Assembly (NCBI GenBank): GCA_000467715.1
Contig: AJFK01000085.1
Location: forward strand, 1-64,000
Source: Hysterium pulicare CBS 123377
Taxonomy: Eukaryota > Ascomycota > Dothideomycetes > Hysteriales > Hysteriaceae
DNA: 64,000 nucleotides
Direction of reading: 5' to 3'
Both the position numbers and the translations under genes were made by a program. The notes under the pieces were generated by a model. It had not been told where the DNA came from, did no database searches, and saw nothing but the letters and a program-made list of their open reading frames with translations. Below are positions 36,513 through 47,717 of the stretch, one piece after another. How positions within the stretch are numbered: position 1 is the first letter of the stretch; every line of letters begins with the position of its first letter.

Positions 36513-38002
36513 GGCGGGCAGCGCGGGGCAGGGAAATCATCTACCGGATAAAACGAGGACTCGACAGCTGAAAGAGAAATGTATAGAGGACGACGGAGGG
36601 CACGTGGCTGCGCAGAGGGGGCTGCAAGAGGCGTGAGTGATGGGGCGCAGCGTGCTCCTTGTGCAGTGCGGATGGCGATGATGCTGGCGATGAGGGTGAA
36701 GGTTGCGGCGGAGAGATCACGGCGGGCGAAGAATAGTTAAGAGCAAACGGACTGGCGTCAGCCGAGCTTCTGGGGAGTGAAGGTCGACCGTAGTGGGAGC
36801 AGAGAGGATGCAGTAGTTAGTATGCATGCCGGCTGCGTTGCACCACTCAGCAGAAGCGGTCGTCGAGGTTTGTTTGGTCAGAAGTGCAGCTTGCAAATCA
36901 CATGATCAAAAAGTCCTGCGAGGTCTGGCAGGCGAAACGCGGCAGGAATTTTACCTCCCGGCCCTCCCGTCGAACTATCATATTGCGATTCATTGCTTGA
37001 CTGCATCGTCCCACTAGGCGTACGTTGCACCTATCACCTTTCATTCGCGCCTTAGTCGCCGCACTCCACTCTCTCCAGCGCGCGCCCAATCCCAACCCTG
37101 CCGTTTCGCTGCATGCTTTGCTGGCAACGCAGCAGCTCCCGTGAGAATAGCGCTTGGTACCCCCAATCCGATCGGCCTACCCACCCGGATGCCATTTCGT
37201 GCCATGCTGTCGACGCCATTCATGCTTCCGAACCCACTGGCTTGGAAACATGGCCCTCCGTCGGCGGCCGCCCTCGTCGAACAGCGTACCAGCGACTGTC
37301 AGCGATAGCCTTGAAGGGCTGAAACGGCTGGCATGACGACGTGGAATTCCATTTTATATACGCTGCTATGGCCACCGACGCCTGCGGGGCCATCCAATAA
37401 CTCCGTTTGCCTCTGGATTGCCTGCATATAAGTGCCTCATGTAGCCCGGCCTGGGTCGTCCCATCCTTCCCTCCCTGCTGATTCCCTCGCCTCTTTTGCA
37501 ATCTTGCACACTGAAGGATCACTGCCTGCAGTTATGCAGTCATCACTCTCTGAGGTCGCCGGACACACGAGAAACCACCGCAGCGCTTGCCCCAGATGCA
37601 ATCCATCTCCATTGCAGTTCCCATCCGAATCGGGCAAATCAAGGCCCTTTCACGCTTCTCGTCCGACTTTCACATCCCACTCTCTCATTTACCGTACATA
37701 ACCTACCCTCTTGAAGGCGCCATGTGTTCCCGTGTGGCTTGGGTTGTTGCAGTTACTCGACATCTGTCCCTATCTCCGGAATACGTAATAGGTGAACTGT
37801 CAGTTACACAAAATCCAGCTCCCTGACCACGCTCAGCGCCGATTTGGGATCCCACCAACACATACTTCCAACGTTTGGAATCGGGTTCGTGTGGCCCCTT
37901 TTGCTGAGCTTATAGCCATACAACTTGAAGTCGCGCGCCTGCCATATCTGATCTGAACTGTGGCTGCAGAAAAACCAAGTCTCAACATCCTGTGCCGCCA
38001 AT
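36513..38002. other. Upstream region of the F-box-like gene, 1.5 kb
   Basis: Lies between the start of the F-box-like gene and the end of the CAB4-like gene, both minus strand. A TATAAG-like site near 37427 and CT-rich DNA at 37440-37500 precede a plus-strand frame at 37534-37701 (55 codons) with no recognisable features; it may be a transcribed unit, but I do not call it a gene. Confidence 0.4.
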
Positions 38003-39235
38003 TTACCTGGTCTTTTCGGCCCTTTCACTGCGTTGTCGGCGGATCTCTGTACTGCTCAGCTTGTTCTGAAACGTCTCGTCTATATTCTCCTCTTCACCGG
38101 CGTCCAGCACATCAACCTCGAACACTTCTAATGAAGCCCATCCCTGTTCAGCTCTTTTGGAATTGACTGCTTTACCTCCACCTCTTGTCTCAGCCGAGAT
38201 TACCAATGCAGAGATAGATTCATCTGTGATCGTGGGACCAAAAGGATCCCAAATCTCGACGTACTTGATGGTTAGTTTCGACGCGTATGTGACATATATG
38301 GCATGCCCGTTGGGACCAGGGTCGGACTTTTCTTGGACCTGGATGCGGCTATGGTCAATCTGGCCGAATTCCATGATGGAAGACAGAAATCCGTGCACAG
38401 CTTGTTGCCGCACGTCCCAGCTTTCCAGAAATTCTGAAAATTTCTTGTTCTTGAGGAGTTCATCTCCCGTAATGCCGATTGTGAGGCACTTCTCAATCCC
38501 GGGACCTCCTGCGGACGAGTTTGACTCGAGAACGAAGGCGGACATGGTCAATAATAGCTTGTGACCTATGTGGAGGTGATCAAAGGTTCCGCCCACAGCA
38601 ACAGAGAGATGCCCTTTTAGAGCGTCTTGACCCACGATTGGCGATTCCTGGACGTCTGAAGAGGAAACTTGGACAATACCACCGCGTACTCTAGACACAT
38701 TTCTTTCAGATGTGTGATGAGACAAAAAGTTCTTGAGCAACTGCTCTCCCTCCTCGCTTTCAACGGAATAGATAGTATCCCATTTCTTAGAACAAGAGGA
38801 TAGAGTTCGTATATCAATAACGGGCCCATAGGGCTTCTCCTCGGTTGTTGTTGTTTCGGAATCCCGAATCAATTTTCCGTTCCGAGGATATGCCAGCAGG
38901 AGAATGCGAGCATCGACGCCCTCTGAATCTTCTGTATCAATAGACTCCTTTGCAGCGATGACACAGATGAGCTTGTACAAGCCAGCCACAAGGCTTTGTG
39001 TAGCGGCGTAGACAGCCCTCCTCGGCAGATCCCGGCTTCCATACAACTGGTCGCAGGGAAGGGCAACATCCAGAATTACGGGATCCTGAGACCTATGGGA
39101 CGAGCGAGAGAGCTCTCTGAGCACGATTAGTAAGGGCGAAGCATAGGCTGCCTTCAATGTTGCAAAAGACGGTGGGGAAGGTGCTGGAGGAAGTAAGAGA
39201 AGTGAACGGCGGAGCGCCTTGGGCATTGGTGGCAT
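38003..39235 (-). CDS. CAB4: Phosphopantetheine adenylyltransferase (coenzyme A synthesis)
   Basis: Transfers AMP from ATP to 4'-phosphopantetheine, giving dephospho-CoA. Single exon, 410 residues. The nucleotidyltransferase HxGH motif is in GGTFDHLHIGHKLLLTM (His222-His225), preceded by a long N-terminal region (residues 1-205) typical of fungal and other eukaryotic PPATs. The substrate-binding end motif is seen as SSTEIRR near residue 397. Further conserved segments are LTIGITGDELLKNKKFSEFL and VQEKSDPGPNG. The bacterial enzyme CoaD lacks the N-terminal extension. The gene is divergent to the WD40 gene, sharing 324 bases. Confidence 0.92.
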   Translation of the reverse strand: MPPMPKALRRSLLLLPPAPSPPSFATLKAAYASPLLIVLRELSRSSHRSQDPVILDVALPCDQLYGSRDLPRRAVYAATQSLVAGLYKLICVIAAKESIDTEDSEGVDARILLLAYPRNGKLIRDSETTTTEEKPYGPVIDIRTLSSCSKKWDTIYSVESEEGEQLLKNFLSHHTSERNVSRVRGGIVQVSSSDVQESPIVGQDALKGHLSVAVGGTFDHLHIGHKLLLTMSAFVLESNSSAGGPGIEKCLTIGITGDELLKNKKFSEFLESWDVRQQAVHGFLSSIMEFGQIDHSRIQVQEKSDPGPNGHAIYVTYASKLTIKYVEIWDPFGPTITDESISALVISAETRGGGKAVNSKRAEQGWASLEVFEVDVLDAGEEENIDETFQNKLSSTEIRRQRSERAEKTR

Positions 39236-39559
39236 GGCCGTGAACGTTCTTATGGCAATACGAGAGTTTGATAGCGTCGATGTACGTAAAGTAGTCCGTA
39301 AAGGAACAACGATAAAGAACGTCTTTTATGGCAGTGGCTCCAGGTACAAGGAGTTGTAATGCGAACATGTGCAAGCGCAGGTGGAGTTCAATCTGCTCGG
39401 CAGAGCGAGGGGCTTTGTCAGCCACAATCGGCATGCGATTTGAGTTTACGCTGCTCAGCCCGGGGGTTGGGTCGATTTGAGAAACACCATTGAAATCTCC
39501 CTTTGCTCGCATTTCACCCTCGCTCTCGGTGCTTTTGGTGTTTGCTCGACCACGGCATC
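39236..39559. promoter_or_regulatory. Divergent promoter region between CAB4 and the WD40 gene
   Basis: 324 bases between two start codons must carry both promoters. An in-frame ATG-like codon at 39503 could extend the WD40 protein by 19 residues. No clear binding site found. Confidence 0.4.
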
Positions 39560-41956
39560 ATGCCGTTCCACTCGCATCATCAGCAAAATGCCCAGAACAA
39601 CACTCCTGCGGCTGGCATCTTCCAAGCTGCGCATGCGTTGGGCTCCATTGGAGCGCCTACTGGAAACCTTCGACTAGCCACCGCAGGAACAACATCGGCT
39701 GGGACTGATGCTCTTCTGCCAGGCAGTGGAAATGCGCCGGGACTCCATAGTCTAGGAGGACAGACAGCCCCTCCCGCCGTCTCTGGTTTGCCAGGCCCGG
39801 GCGCTTCTTCGCAGCAGGCCAACAGCTCATTCGAGACCCCACGACGTGCTCAGACGCTGGGAAGGACACCAGAGGAGCTGCACATATCTACCGCTATGGG
39901 GCAGCATAATTCCTCACAAGCACCCCAGCAGCAAACGCCTTTGCAGCAACAGCAACATCAACAGCAACAGAATCTGTACAACTCTCCCGACCAGTACTCG
40001 GCTGGCTCCGCGCCCAATATCAGTCTTCAACAGGCGACTCCGCAGGGGTCACATTACACCAACCCTCCATCTTCAAATAACGTTCCTGGCAGTCTCCAGC
40101 CGGGCAGTAGCAACCAAAGGCCTGGTCCTTCCGCGGCATACACGGCTCCTACCACCGTCCCTACCATGCCTCAAATCAATACCAATGCACAGCAATACAC
40201 ATTGCCTACGCGCTCGAATACCATGAACACCTCTCATTCCTCCTCCTCACATACCTACTCGAGATCGAGTCCTGCCGGCCTAGAACAGAAATACATTCCT
40301 TTCTCCAATACACCCGAGAATTCAAAATATGCGGGGACGCCCGCTCAGAAATATTACGCCCCATCGACTCCTTCGGGAGCAGCCTCCAACTCTCCACTAG
40401 GACTGGCAGACATACGGCCGCGGGCAAATTCCAACATGGCAGACGAAAGCATGACCGGTCCAAGTTATTACAATGACAGTGACCGCGTTCCATCAAACAG
40501 CAATTACTTAGCGCCATGGGGAGTATATGCTTACGATTGGTGCAAATGGCCTGTCAATGGGGGGAACAGTGCTGGAAAGATGGCTGTGGGGAGTTATTTG
40601 GAGGACACCCACAATTTTGTATGATGCTTCTGGCCAAAAGCAGTGGTCTACGCCTAACGTGATTCGTTGAGCTAACTAATTACCCAGATACAAATTCTCG
40701 ATACCCAAATATCCCCACAGGATGTCTCATCGCCGGGGGCACCACCGTTTGGAATCGAGTACACTCGAGTTGCGGAAGCCACCTGCTCCTACCCTGTCAC
40801 TCGAATACTCTGGGAGCCTCCTTCATCCCAGAAACAATCCACCGATCTTCTCGCCACCTCCGGAGACCATCTTCGACTATGGTCACTTCCTCAGACTTCC
40901 CATTCGAACGTCAGCAGTACTATAACGCGATCATCATCAGTAAATACCCGGGATCCTCCACCGCAAAAGCTTACGCCTTTAGCTCTCCTATCAAACTCTA
41001 AAACCCCTGAACATACTGCACCTTTGACTTCTTTAGACTGGAATACCCTTTCTCCAAAACTCATTATTACGTCTAGCATCGACACTACTTGCACAATATG
41101 GGATATACCTACGTTAACGGCGAAGACCCAGCTAATCGCACATGACAAGGAGGTTTTCGATGTACGGTTTTGCGCCGGGAGTGTTGATGTATTCGTCAGT
41201 TGCGGCGCTGATGGTAGTGTGCGGATGTTCGACTTGAGGAGTTTGGAGCATAGCACGATCATCTACGAGCCATCCGAAAAGAACCCCGGAGATAAGGACG
41301 GCAAAGGTACAGATCTTGAGTGTTTCACCCACCAATGACTCCCACTAACGAAACTACAGGCTCACCAGGCCGCATGTCACCAACGAAAGCCCAACAAACG
41401 ATGTCTTACGCACCCCCTCTCCTTCGGCTTTCGGGTACGTTTTCGTGCCCTTTAATCCTTATGCAACAGCCCCATACTGACATCTTCAGCCTCACCACAT
41501 GATGCGCATCTTCTCGCTACCTTCGCGGCCGACAGCAATCTCATCCGCATTCTCGACGTGCGACAACCAGGACAAGCACTCCTGGAACTCCGCGGGCACT
41601 CTGCCTCCGTAAACTCCATCGAATGGTCGCCTTCCCGCCGCGGCATGCTCGCTTCTGGCGGCGATGACTCGCTCGTCCTCATCTGGGACCTCATCCACTC
41701 ACAAAATGGCGCCGTCATCAATGGCGGAGAGCTGCCTGCTACGCCCGCTCCCGCCCCCGGTAATGGCGGACAGCAGGGTGGACAGCAGGCAGGCCAGGCC
41801 ACTGGGACTGTAGGGCAGAAAGGCCCATATGCTAGTTGGAGATGTGAGTATGAGGTGGGAAATTTGAGCTGGGCGCCTCAAAGTGCACTCACGGGGCAAG
41901 GAGGGGAGTGGGTGGGTGTCTGTGGCGGGAGAGGAGTATGGGGTGTCAAGTTATAA
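39560..41956 (+). CDS. DCAF7: WD40-repeat protein DCAF7/WDR68 (An11/TTG1 family)
   Basis: Scaffold beta-propeller; animal orthologues bind DYRK kinases and the DDB1 ubiquitin ligase. Four exons: 39560-40618, 40688-41306, 41360-41434 and 41490-41956, about 739 residues. The WD40 part starts at [14 protein letters not shown] (~residue 322) and shows the family signature [17 protein letters not shown], then [49 protein letters not shown] and, after the small third exon, [19 protein letters not shown] and [14 protein letters not shown]. The N-terminal 320 residues are a Gln/Ser/Pro-rich disordered extension not present in animal or plant members, including a Q-rich tract. A short insert ([18 protein letters not shown]) interrupts the propeller. 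Confidence 0.93.
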
Positions 41957-42861
41957 ATATGTGGAACGCTTTTGTATGGCTTGGGCGGTTCTTCAATGAC
42001 ATGAGGGATGAATCTATGAATCTGTGTATGTTTCTATGCGAGGATACTATTTTTCATACGTTTGTCAAAAGAGGAGGAAGGGGAAAACCTTCAAGGTTCT
42101 GTTTCCTGTTTGTATATTTCGTATAGGGACGCGAAGCTGGCATAGTCTTCTGCAAGCGAGCAGGGGCGTTGGCGTTATCTTTGGTGTTTCATCTGGTGTC
42201 GGAAATACCTTGAGGAAATTTGTGTATGGAAAATATGGGGTACGTTAAAGGAGGGTGGTCGGAGGATATGAGAAGAAGGGGAGAGGTGGAATGGAACTGG
42301 AAATGATACCATCTACCCCCTCGATCCATTCAATCCAATGCAAGCTCGGATTGACGCGCTGAACTCTCGTCAAATAAAGTACAGACAAAGAGTGCATATA
42401 CAATAAGAATGTAAATGCGGCTGTTGTTAGCGCAATTCGTTTCCCAGACACGGAGGTTATCCAATTCCAAAGCTGAGACATCATTCTGCGAAATCTATTT
42501 CGGGACGAAGACAGCAGGCCTTGATCTTACTACAGTAGGTGGAATACTCACTCACGAAGGATATACAGCCGAAACTCTCTTGTGAGCAGCAATTCTGAGG
42601 AGATATCTTGATTTTGAAAAGTTTCTATAATCCCGCCAGCACCAATCAGTCTTTTAAACTCTATTTATTGCAACTTCAGTGTCCGACAATATGCCGACGG
42701 TTAAAGGAGCTCACGACTTCCCTGCCACTTACGTGGTAGATATGGAAAATATATGCCGGACTCTACCGATATTAACAAGAAGCCGTTGGGAAACTTCTCC
42801 AACTTGATATGTCGAAGCCCTGATCCAAATTATCTACAGTCCTGCAAATGAACTCTCCGCT
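41957..42861. other. Convergent intergenic region, 0.9 kb
   Basis: Lies between the 3' ends of the WD40 and carbonic anhydrase genes. A 79-codon minus-strand frame (42245-42484) contains one hydrophobic stretch (IALTTAAFTFLLYMHSLSV) that could be a membrane segment; it may be a small gene but evidence is thin, so it is not listed separately. Confidence 0.4.
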
Positions 42862-43792
42862 TCATAGTCGTACTGTGCCCGCCGCAACAACCAACAGATT
42901 ATCATCTCCTGGCGAGTTCTGTAGGTACCTAGAATTAAACTTGACGATCTTCTTAATGCCCATAAAATCCTTAACGTTAATAGGAAGCAACTCCTTGGAA
43001 ATCAAGAAAGTGATCCCTTCCTTGCAAGGTGGCGTGGTAAGTGATTCAGTGTATTCAAATAATGGATTGGTTTGAAGATTCTTGGTGATAACGCTCATAT
43101 CCAGTGGCCCAATCTCTGTGATGTTGCCCGGTGTGGCGATGTCTTGGGCGTGGTGGGCGAGCGTTGTGAGGAGGGAGGTTGTGTTGGTCGGAGACATGTC
43201 GAAAAGTTGGGTTAGAACTGCTATGGAGCCGTCTGTATGTGCGTTAACGCTGTTGTTTCGTGGAAAGAAAAGAAGAACGTTATGCCTACCCGGGCCCTCG
43301 GGGACCAGATGCATCTCGAGAGGGTAGTATTCGCCGTTGATAAGATGCTCTGAGGGCGTATGTAAGGGAAACTGCCTTAGTTCATATTCTGTGCCTCTGA
43401 TTTTTGTTGTGCCGTTTGCGATCACTTCAATGGTATTGCCAATATTCTCGAATTCTGCAGTAGGGATTATCGGGATGTCAATTATGGGGGTTTCGGCCGC
43501 TAGAGTAACTCGGTCGTCTGAATTCACACTCAGAAGCTTTCTTCTCAAGGAATAGAAGTGATAGAGTACCTAAATTGATGGGGGATTGATCAGTTCCCGT
43601 GGCGTACGCTTCATACTCCGTAGAGAGGTTGGCCCAGTTCAAGGGTCCTTGCAAGCCTATGTAGCCAAATCTGCTCACCTCAACCGTCCCTTCCTCTGTG
43701 ATACGGCGATGGAGGTGTGAGGTTGCGTGCAGGCAGCTCCCGTATGCAAGGTTAGTGGAACATAGTAGCAAGATGAGGTTTTTGAGAGACAT
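42862..43792 (-). CDS. Secreted alpha-carbonic anhydrase, one zinc-ligand histidine replaced
   Basis: Alpha-class carbonic anhydrase fold (CO2 hydration in active members). Exons 43792-43570 and 43517-42862 (intron GTACTC..TTCAG), 292 residues. The N-terminus MSLKNLILLLCSTNLAYG is a signal peptide. Family signatures: FGYIGLQGPLNWANLS, TDQSPINLD, TPSEHLINGEYYPLEMHLV and SLTTPPCKEG. The zinc site normally reads QFHxH and ExH: here it reads QFPLH (Pro125, His127) and EMH (His144), so the first of three zinc-binding His is Pro. The usual His after EMHLV is also absent (Pro). The product is probably inactive or altered. Several Asn-X-Ser/Thr sites fit secretion. Divergent to the Atg28-like gene. 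Confidence 0.9.
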
Positions 43793-45368
43793 GACGTTTA
43801 GTAACGATGGAGAATGAGTCGAGAAAGCAGCTGAGATAGAGAGCTGAGATAGGCAGAGAACCGTTGGACGCAATTGAAAACAATTCTAAGTTATATGATG
43901 ATCGAAAGGATAACGATAACGATGAAGACAATGTCTATGGGCCTTCCCCCGATCAACGAGGGGTTAATAAAACATAACCAGCAGAAGTACGTTCGGAAGA
44001 GCCACCGCCATCCAGTGATGGGTAAAGCCTGGCCTATGGCCAATTGATAATCATCAACAAGCCGCGGTCTCACCCAGGCTCAAGGGAAGTTGAATATCAA
44101 AGTTCAAATATAAATAACTCTGCCTTTATTCGTCTGTCAAGGAGTGGGGTTATATTGATGAAACCACTGAATCAAACCAACTCAATCCAGCTGTAACGAC
44201 CTCCACGGTTCGGATCCCGCCTTTCGTTTCTGAATTCACGTACTTTTAGAGCGTTCTAACTTTCGAAGTCTGGCTCGGGAGTGCAAGGATCCCACCGAAA
44301 TCCACGGGGTCTTTGGACGCTAGCGAGGGGAGTTACCATAGAACTGTTCAACCCTCTACGAAAATCAGCTCCAGTCAAAATCTTGACCATAGATCTGGCT
44401 GTTACGGAGCAGGATTCACCCTCTCCCAACCAGCCTCTAGGTTTTCCAGCTAGGGCCGATCATACTTGTGGCCAAGGGGTTAGCATTTGACAAGAGAGCG
44501 ATATCTAGATTTACCTGACAAGGTTAGAACTTCAGTTTGCTGGTTTATTTATAGCTTGACTGGCTATGGCTTAGGCAGTCAAGGGGGCGTGTCTGTCATG
44601 CCTGTACGCACCGCTGCGGCATCAGAACCCACTTGATCAATTCATATAAATGTGGAGGCAGGAATGAAACAAAGGAGGACAAGTTAGCGCACAGCTTTTT
44701 AAGAAAGACAGTCCGGACTTCATGTGGAGAATTTCGTACGAAAGTAGACGATTCAAGACTCTAACTCAATCTCCATAAAAGGACACTGAGAAATACAAGC
44801 ATACATAACATGGCAAACCGAACGGAAAGGGATTTCCTCCCAGAAATGCTCCTTGGACATTCTGGCAATGTTAATGTCAATGTCCAACAGTCGAGCAGCC
44901 AAAGATTAGCCCCGTTGATGGAGAGTCGAGATCTGAGGTCGTCGATAGTAAACCCTAGGGTCGGAGACTGGAGCATAATGTCTTTTTGCGACTGGAGATA
45001 AAGGCAGCAATCATGCCGCAACATCAGTTCGGACATGGGAGGCTCATGACTATGCGAGGTGGGCTGAGGACGAGGGCGAGAACAGTGAGCGTGCCATGGC
45101 CCCGTGAGCTGAATATGGCACGCAGCTTTCGGTGGCTGCATCATGGTATAATTTGAGGGAGGGATATATTTGATGGGTGCGATTCGGAGTCCGGATCGAG
45201 GTGTTTGTGTGAAGAACATTCGCGGCCTCGAACGACCCTCAGAAGAGGAAAGGATGACATAAGAGCCAAGGAGGTCCCTGATTGGATCGATCTAATCGAC
45301 AAGGCTAACAGCTAACTTGGGAAGCTTTCACAAGCTTTACCTAGAGCTTCAACGACATTCCCAAAGCA
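43793..45368. promoter_or_regulatory. Divergent intergenic region, 1.6 kb
   Basis: Contains the promoters of the carbonic anhydrase and Atg28-like genes. A minus-strand frame at 44761-45219 (152 codons) ends in a hydrophobic tail but has no recognisable domain or codon support. Nothing else stands out. Confidence 0.4.
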
Positions 45369-46811
45369 ATGTCATTAATAAATTCTATCCTTGGTCCGCT
45401 CTCCCCCAAGCCTCGGCGCCCCTCTGACGACCATCATGAACTCCCTTTATATCACAGTCCTTCCTCCTCTCCATCGGTCCCTCCTCCTATCGCCTCGAGT
45501 GTGTACGCTTCGCCTATCCCAGAAACAAACGCTCGCGTGCCCGACGATTTACTAGCTGTACAACGAAAAGCTAGACATTTGGAGGAACAACTCCAACACC
45601 TTCTAGATGCCCAAGCAGACGGGCTTATGGCCGGACTAGGGCATGGTCAGCCTGACGATCAGCTATCGACAGGCAGTAGTACTCCGACCGTCAGCAGTGT
45701 TCGGAGAGACGTTTCGATCCCGAGAAAGTCTCTCGCACGCCGAAAGCCTAGCCTTGCAGCTGCACGACGAGGTATATCCAGACGCATTCAGCAATTAGCT
45801 GCTGTCAAGGAAGAGGAAGCATACATCCTGGATAACAGTACCGCAAATGCCAAAGCTGTCGTGGATAAGACAAGTCGGTGGGAACGCAAACGGAGTGGAC
45901 TTGAACAAAAGATCCACGCTATTGAGGGCAATGAGATTGGTGAAAGAACACATGCGCTCGAAAATGAGGCAAAAGGTTTGGAAGAGAGCATTAAACATCT
46001 AGAAGAACAGCTATGGGCAATGAAGGCGAAACATCGGAGAATATTGGAAGAACTCTCTGAGGCCCAAAACTCCGTCGAAGCTAAATTGTCGTCCTATAAG
46101 ACTTCCCTTTCACTTCTGGACTCAGACATTGCGAAGTTCCTTGCAAGGCCCCCCGACTCACACCATAGTCTGTCTCAGAAATCACTCTTCTTCTCTCTAC
46201 CACCAAAGCGGCGTACCCTAGCTATGGCTAGGGAGTACTGGCAAGATGAACAATCCCGTCTGGAGGAGAGGTACTTGGAGGTTGATGCGGATAAGGTAGC
46301 ACTTGAGGAAGGAGTAGGTTTATGGGATGATGTTGTCCGTCACGTTACAGAATTCGAATCAAGTCTCCAAGAGCAAATGCAGAATATGGGTCGAGGTCGC
46401 GCTTCTAATCGAGAAAATGCTTCCGTACCTAACTCGGACGTGGACGATCTTCTCTCTCGAATGGATAGATCCATTGCCTACCTCGAAGAAAAGTTGACGG
46501 TCGCGACCACTAAGAATTGGAATTTGCTTGTATGCTGTATAGGCGCCGAAGTTGAAGCTTTCAAACAAGGCCGGGAGCTTCTGGAGGATACTCTGGCGGC
46601 TACTTTACATTCGAAGTCCAACGGCGAGTTCGGTTCAGAACAGTCAAGCAGTAATGAGGCTAGTCACAGAGATGAAGAAGAATCCGACCCCCCTTCCCCA
46701 GCGGATCTGAGGAAGCCAACGTACTCGAGGCAGACGCTCTTTGACACAGACACAGACGAAGATCCTGACCCCGAGCTGCTGATTTCGCATCAGGACACTG
46801 ATACTGACTGA
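45369..46811 (+). CDS. ATG28: Coiled-coil protein, probably autophagy-related Atg28
   Basis: Single exon, 480 residues. The N-terminus MSLINSILGPLSPKPRRPSD leads to a Ser/Pro-rich section; ARHLEEQLQHLLDAQADGL (~residues 68-86) resembles the conserved Atg28 segment of Pezizomycotina. A long coiled coil follows (residues ~140-235: charged repeats such as RTHALENEAKGLEESIKHLE), then a second helical part (LSRMDRSIAYLEEKLTVATT) and an acidic Ser/Asp-rich tail. Atg28 acts in selective autophagy (pexophagy) in yeasts such as Komagataella, but conservation is low, so the name is a likely call and not certain. Divergent to the carbonic anhydrase gene. Confidence 0.65.
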   Translation: MSLINSILGPLSPKPRRPSDDHHELPLYHSPSSSPSVPPPIASSVYASPIPETNARVPDDLLAVQRKARHLEEQLQHLLDAQADGLMAGLGHGQPDDQLSTGSSTPTVSSVRRDVSIPRKSLARRKPSLAAARRGISRRIQQLAAVKEEEAYILDNSTANAKAVVDKTSRWERKRSGLEQKIHAIEGNEIGERTHALENEAKGLEESIKHLEEQLWAMKAKHRRILEELSEAQNSVEAKLSSYKTSLSLLDSDIAKFLARPPDSHHSLSQKSLFFSLPPKRRTLAMAREYWQDEQSRLEERYLEVDADKVALEEGVGLWDDVVRHVTEFESSLQEQMQNMGRGRASNRENASVPNSDVDDLLSRMDRSIAYLEEKLTVATTKNWNLLVCCIGAEVEAFKQGRELLEDTLAATLHSKSNGEFGSEQSSSNEASHRDEEESDPPSPADLRKPTYSRQTLFDTDTDEDPDPELLISHQDTDTD

Positions 46812-47249
46812 GAAGAAGTGATGTTGTACGCAGAGTTGTACTTGTGTGTCACCTGTTTGGGGGTTGGATGAAACTATTACCCTTTAGTTTAATGTGTAGA
46901 TTCATGATAGTCGAGCATAGATATCCTATCCTATTCCAACTATGCGATGTTCACGTAGTTTTACTACTGATGTCACCAAGAGTGCTTCCGACGCAGGCAT
47001 GATAGATATGTAATTTTCATATACAAAGTAACAGGCTGAGAAGGAATTGATGCATTCAAAAAACCGTCGGAGGTATATTATCGCCAAAAACGCCAACCCA
47101 TTGCTTTGATGAGAACATAGCACCATAGCCACGACTGGTAAAACTCGTTCTCTTGTCCTTTCTCTCTTTCAATGTACATCCAATATCTACCACTTCGTCG
47201 CGGATTGACACTTGCTCATAAAAAATCCCAGGTGAAAACATTACGGCAC
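46812..47249. other. Convergent intergenic region
   Basis: 438 bases between the 3' ends of the Atg28-like and DUF1748 genes. AT-moderate DNA with no supported gene. Confidence 0.45.
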
Positions 47250-47717
47250 TCAGCGCTTCCTCTCAAAGTATGATGTCGAAGCCATAACGGCAACACTCTG
47301 GTCCATGGCCCATTCGCCGACCCAGAGGTAGTTATCGATCCACTTCTTGATGGAGGGCGATTCCGAGAGAGAGTCTGATCGTACGCTGGGGCTGCGCGTC
47401 CCGGGAGGGAGCATTAAGTTAGCCTTCATTCTTCTTCCTTTTGCAAAAGTATTGCTATGGGACTGGGCGTAGATAAATGGCGCATGTGGGGGAGGACGGG
47501 GGAAGTGCATACGTTAAACCAGTCGAGCGCCTTACGCCAGCGAGGAAAGCGGATACTGCATTGCTGTCAGCTTGAGGGATATTCGTGAGCGAGGAAGAAG
47601 GCCGTACCTAGAACGGCGTCAAATGCCAAGTGTGTGAGCCTGCCGACCTGGAGGAGATGATCAGTTCTTGTTGTGAATGTACCCACGGGCTGAGCAATGC
47701 GGATTACGTACAACCAT
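47250..47717 (-). CDS. DUF1748 small protein, four exons
   Basis: 76 residues from four exons: 47717-47712 (only ATG GTT), 47647-47608, 47555-47513 and 47391-47250. All introns are GT..AG and the phases agree. The product reads MVVGRLTHLAFDAVLVSAFL then AGVRRSTGLTPSVRS, with a C-terminal KKWIDNYLWVGEWAMDQSV and ending SYFERKR, matching the DUF1748 family of small fungal proteins (about 75-80 residues, one predicted membrane segment, usually linked to mitochondria). Function is not established. Each exon boundary was fixed by the family sequence; in the ORF view only the last exon shows as a frame. Divergent to pyruvate kinase. Confidence 0.88.

Noticed and set aside
37432-37701. An 89-codon plus-strand frame after a TATAAG-like site
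   Set aside because: Codon use and sequence show nothing typical of a protein; at most a transcribed noncoding unit.
44190-44230. GGTTCGGATCCC resembling a tRNA T-arm
   Set aside because: No matching acceptor, D-arm or anticodon arm could be folded around it.
44761-45219. A 152-codon minus-strand frame with hydrophobic end
   Set aside because: It has no similarity, no promoter sign, and lies in the divergent promoter interval of two genes; probably chance.
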